NCBI GenBank assembly: GCA_947483455.1
Contig: CANKNK010000063.1
Location: forward strand, 1 to 8,411
Origin: Comamonadaceae bacterium
GTDB taxonomy: Bacteria; Pseudomonadota; Gammaproteobacteria; Burkholderiales; Burkholderiaceae_C
Direction of reading: 5' to 3'
DNA length: 8,411 nt
Within the stretch, counting starts at the first letter, position 1, and each line of letters begins with the position of its first letter. Of the stretch, positions 6,956-8,411 are shown piece after piece. The notes below the pieces were generated by a model that was given only the letters and a program-made list of their open reading frames with translations, was not told the origin of the DNA and did not search any database. A program made the translations under genes and the position numbers.

Positions 6956-6972
6956 TGATTAAACGTTTATCA
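6956..6972. promoter_or_regulatory. Candidate operator: near-perfect inverted repeat centred on AACGTT
   Basis: TGATTAAACGTTTATCA contains the perfect 10-base palindrome TAAACGTTTA (6960-6969). The outer TGA and TCA are also complementary, with one extra T in the left arm. An AT-rich palindrome with a central CG step is the shape of LacI-family and some GntR-family operators, both common in carbohydrate loci. It lies 64 bases upstream of the receptor start, in the only sizeable gap between the clustered genes in this window. No regulator gene is in the window, so the family is inference. Confidence 0.35.
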
Positions 6973-6979
6973 CAATGAT

Positions 6980-7010
6980 GTGACAATGGCGCCAAGACAC
7001 ATTTTTTAAC
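6980..7010 (+). promoter_or_regulatory. Weak sigma-70-like promoter candidate for the TonB receptor
   Basis: GTGACA at 6980-6985 matches five of six bases of the -35 consensus. TTTAAC at 7005-7010 matches four of six bases of the -10, but the 19-base spacer is longer than ideal. The segment is much richer in A/T than the flanking genes. An 8-base palindrome TGGCGCCA (6987-6994) sits in the spacer. A start near 7017 would leave a leader of about 20 bases with the ribosome binding site. Support is weak and positional. Confidence 0.25.
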
Positions 7011-7023
7011 TCAAGATTTACAA

Positions 7024-7030
7024 AAAAGGA
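7024..7030 (+). promoter_or_regulatory. Ribosome binding site deciding the GTG start of the TonB receptor
   Basis: AAAAGGA (7024-7030) lies six bases before GTG 7037. It is the clearest Shine-Dalgarno sequence in the window, and it supports GTG as the receptor start over later codons, which would cut into the signal peptide. Confidence 0.65.
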
Positions 7031-7036
7031 CGCAAA

Positions 7037-8411
7037 GTGGCCCATCCAGTTTTCAAGACCTCCAGCATTCATCTCACCCAGATCAGTGTGGCTGTCGCGC
7101 TCTTGATAGGCCAGGCGGCCCTGGCGCAACAAGCACCCGCAGCGGGCGAAACGCCACTCGATACCGTGGTGGTGACGGGTGTACGCGCGGCCTTGCAGCG
7201 CGCCTCCGAGGTCAAGCGCGACTCGGACCAGGTGATGGACGTCATTACCGCCGAAGACGTGGGCAAGCTGCCTGACGCCAACGTTGCAGAGGCGCTACAA
7301 CGCGTAACCGGCGTGCAGGTGACCCGCGTGTGGGGCGAGGGCCAAGGCGTTTCGATCCGCGGACTGCCCTTGGTGCGTGTGGAAGTGGACGGGCGCACCG
7401 TGCTGGGCTATTCCACCCGCCTGTCACCGCCGGAAAACGACCAACTGGGGCGCAATTCCGGTCTGGACGTGGTTCCCTCAGGGCTGTTTGGACGCCTAGA
7501 AGTGACCAAGTCGCCTTTGGCCTCCCAGGTCGAAGGTGGTTTGAGCGGTACCGTTAATTTGGTCACGCCCGATCCCCTGGATTTGCCTGGCTTCACGGCG
7601 GCGGTCAAATTCAATAACGAGTACTCGGCGGCAGCCAAAACCAATGGTCCCGGCCTGAGCTTCTTCGTGGCCAACCAGTCGGAAGACAAAAAGTTCGGCG
7701 GCTTGATTGCGGTGGAATACCAAAAACGGCAGTCGATGTTGCAAGGCATGGACCGCAATGACTTTTTGAATCGTGGTAAGACAGTAACGACCACGACAGA
7801 CTTAAATCGAGACGGTGTTATTGATCTGAGTGGTCAGATTATTCGCTATGAGCAAGTTTTGGTAGACCGCTCCCGCTTGGGGGTCACCGGTGAGTTGCAG
7901 TGGAAACTGTCCCCTGAATTGGAATTGAAACTCGAGGGCATCTACGCTGATCTCAATACTGAGCGCCGCCAGAGCTGGCTCCAATGGAAATATGGCACCA
8001 ACACCATCACCAATCCGGTTTTTGACGGCAATTCCATTGTGGCCGGCACTGCTTCCGCAGCCCTCACCCAGCAAGGCCAGGTTCGTTCGGAGCCAGGTTC
8101 GAGTTCGATTTTTGCTTTGAGCAGTAAGTGGACTCCAAGCAACAAATTGCGTATCAATTCCGAGGTTTCGGCCAGCCGTGGCACGCAGAACCAAATGAAC
8201 GAGCACATGACGATCACCTCGCCAACCGTGTCCGGTAATTTTGATTACCGTACCGGCGTGATTCCCAGCCTGACATTCAACAATGGCTTTGATCCAGGCG
8301 TTTACAACCCGGCCGTTGCGGCACAAAAATACGTGACGGTTTATCCCACGAATTCAGGCAACAACCTGACGTCCAATAATCTCGTTTCGGAAATGAACGA
8401 AAACGCAGCTA
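7037..8411 (+). CDS. TonB-dependent outer-membrane receptor, N-terminal part (3' end outside window)
   Basis: An uninterrupted frame of 458 codons runs from GTG 7037 to the right edge. Such receptors import substrates across the outer membrane using energy passed on by TonB-ExbB-ExbD. A signal peptide of about 32 residues ends in AALA before QQAPAAGE. A TonB-box-like DTVVVTG follows at residues 42-48. The plug domain includes MDVITAEDVGKLPDANVAEA, then LQRVTGVQV, a VSIRG motif, RVEVDGR, and LFGRLEVTKSP...EGGLSGTVNLVTP. This pattern matches the proteobacterial group often labelled TonB-Xanth-Caul, whose members often serve glycan loci. The remainder begins the beta barrel, with alternating strands (for example RLGVTGELQWKLSPELELKLEGIYADL). 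A D-x-N-x-D-G-x-I-D loop at residues 255-263 resembles a calcium-binding loop. A full receptor of this group is usually 800-1000 residues, so roughly half is missing. It is probably the importer for products of the neighbouring lyase and sulfatases; that link is from context. Confidence 0.93.
   Translation, partial: MAHPVFKTSSIHLTQISVAVALLIGQAALAQQAPAAGETPLDTVVVTGVRAALQRASEVKRDSDQVMDVITAEDVGKLPDANVAEALQRVTGVQVTRVWGEGQGVSIRGLPLVRVEVDGRTVLGYSTRLSPPENDQLGRNSGLDVVPSGLFGRLEVTKSPLASQVEGGLSGTVNLVTPDPLDLPGFTAAVKFNNEYSAAAKTNGPGLSFFVANQSEDKKFGGLIAVEYQKRQSMLQGMDRNDFLNRGKTVTTTTDLNRDGVIDLSGQIIRYEQVLVDRSRLGVTGELQWKLSPELELKLEGIYADLNTERRQSWLQWKYGTNTITNPVFDGNSIVAGTASAALTQQGQVRSEPGSSSIFALSSKWTPSNKLRINSEVSASRGTQNQMNEHMTITSPTVSGNFDYRTGVIPSLTFNNGFDPGVYNPAVAAQKYVTVYPTNSGNNLTSNNLVSEMNENAA

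Noticed and set aside
7802..8326. 174-codon open frame on the minus strand
   Set aside because: It lies entirely within the TonB receptor gene, shows no recognisable domain or ribosome binding site, and its presence is explained by the codon pattern of the opposite strand.

Overview
The window is a one-directional (+ strand) stretch of a gene cluster for breaking down a sulfated, uronic-acid-containing polysaccharide. It most likely comes from a Gram-negative proteobacterium. The evidence is an exported sulfatase set, a TonB-dependent receptor with the plug style of proteobacterial carbohydrate receptors, no SusD-like protein, and moderately high GC. A Burkholderiales-type or Cellvibrio-type freshwater or marine degrader is plausible, but the lineage is inference from style only.

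Layout: (1) positions 2-250 are the C-terminal end of an iduronate-2-sulfatase-like sulfatase whose start lies upstream of the window. (2) 251-1525 encodes an exported alginate-lyase-superfamily polysaccharide lyase. (3) 1597-2931 encodes an exported S1 sulfatase with the formylglycine signature, but its usual GKWH motif reads GKWG. (4) About 2951-3973 encodes a formylglycine-generating enzyme (FGE/SUMF1 family) with both catalytic cysteines and a lipoprotein signal peptide. (5) 3973-5379 encodes a second exported S1 sulfatase with a complete active site, joined to the FGE gene by a TAATG junction. (6) 5403-6911 encodes a third exported sulfatase, iduronate-2-sulfatase-like and a paralogue of the truncated gene at the left edge. 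(7) 6912-7036 is a 125-bp intergenic region with a near-palindromic operator candidate and a weak promoter candidate. (8) 7037 to the right edge is the N-terminal part of a TonB-dependent receptor, starting with GTG behind a strong ribosome binding site.

Working model (inference): the receptor imports oligosaccharides across the outer membrane. The lyase cleaves the uronic-acid backbone by beta-elimination. The sulfatases remove sulfate esters at different positions. The membrane-anchored FGE converts the active-site cysteine of the sulfatases to formylglycine outside the cytoplasm. All four proteins with a visible sulfatase or lyase N-terminus carry export signals, so the chemistry is probably periplasmic or at the cell surface. 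The exact glycan (ulvan-like, glucuronan-like, sulfated alginate-like or glycosaminoglycan-like) cannot be fixed from this window. No RNA genes, transposons, CRISPR arrays or convincing terminators were seen.
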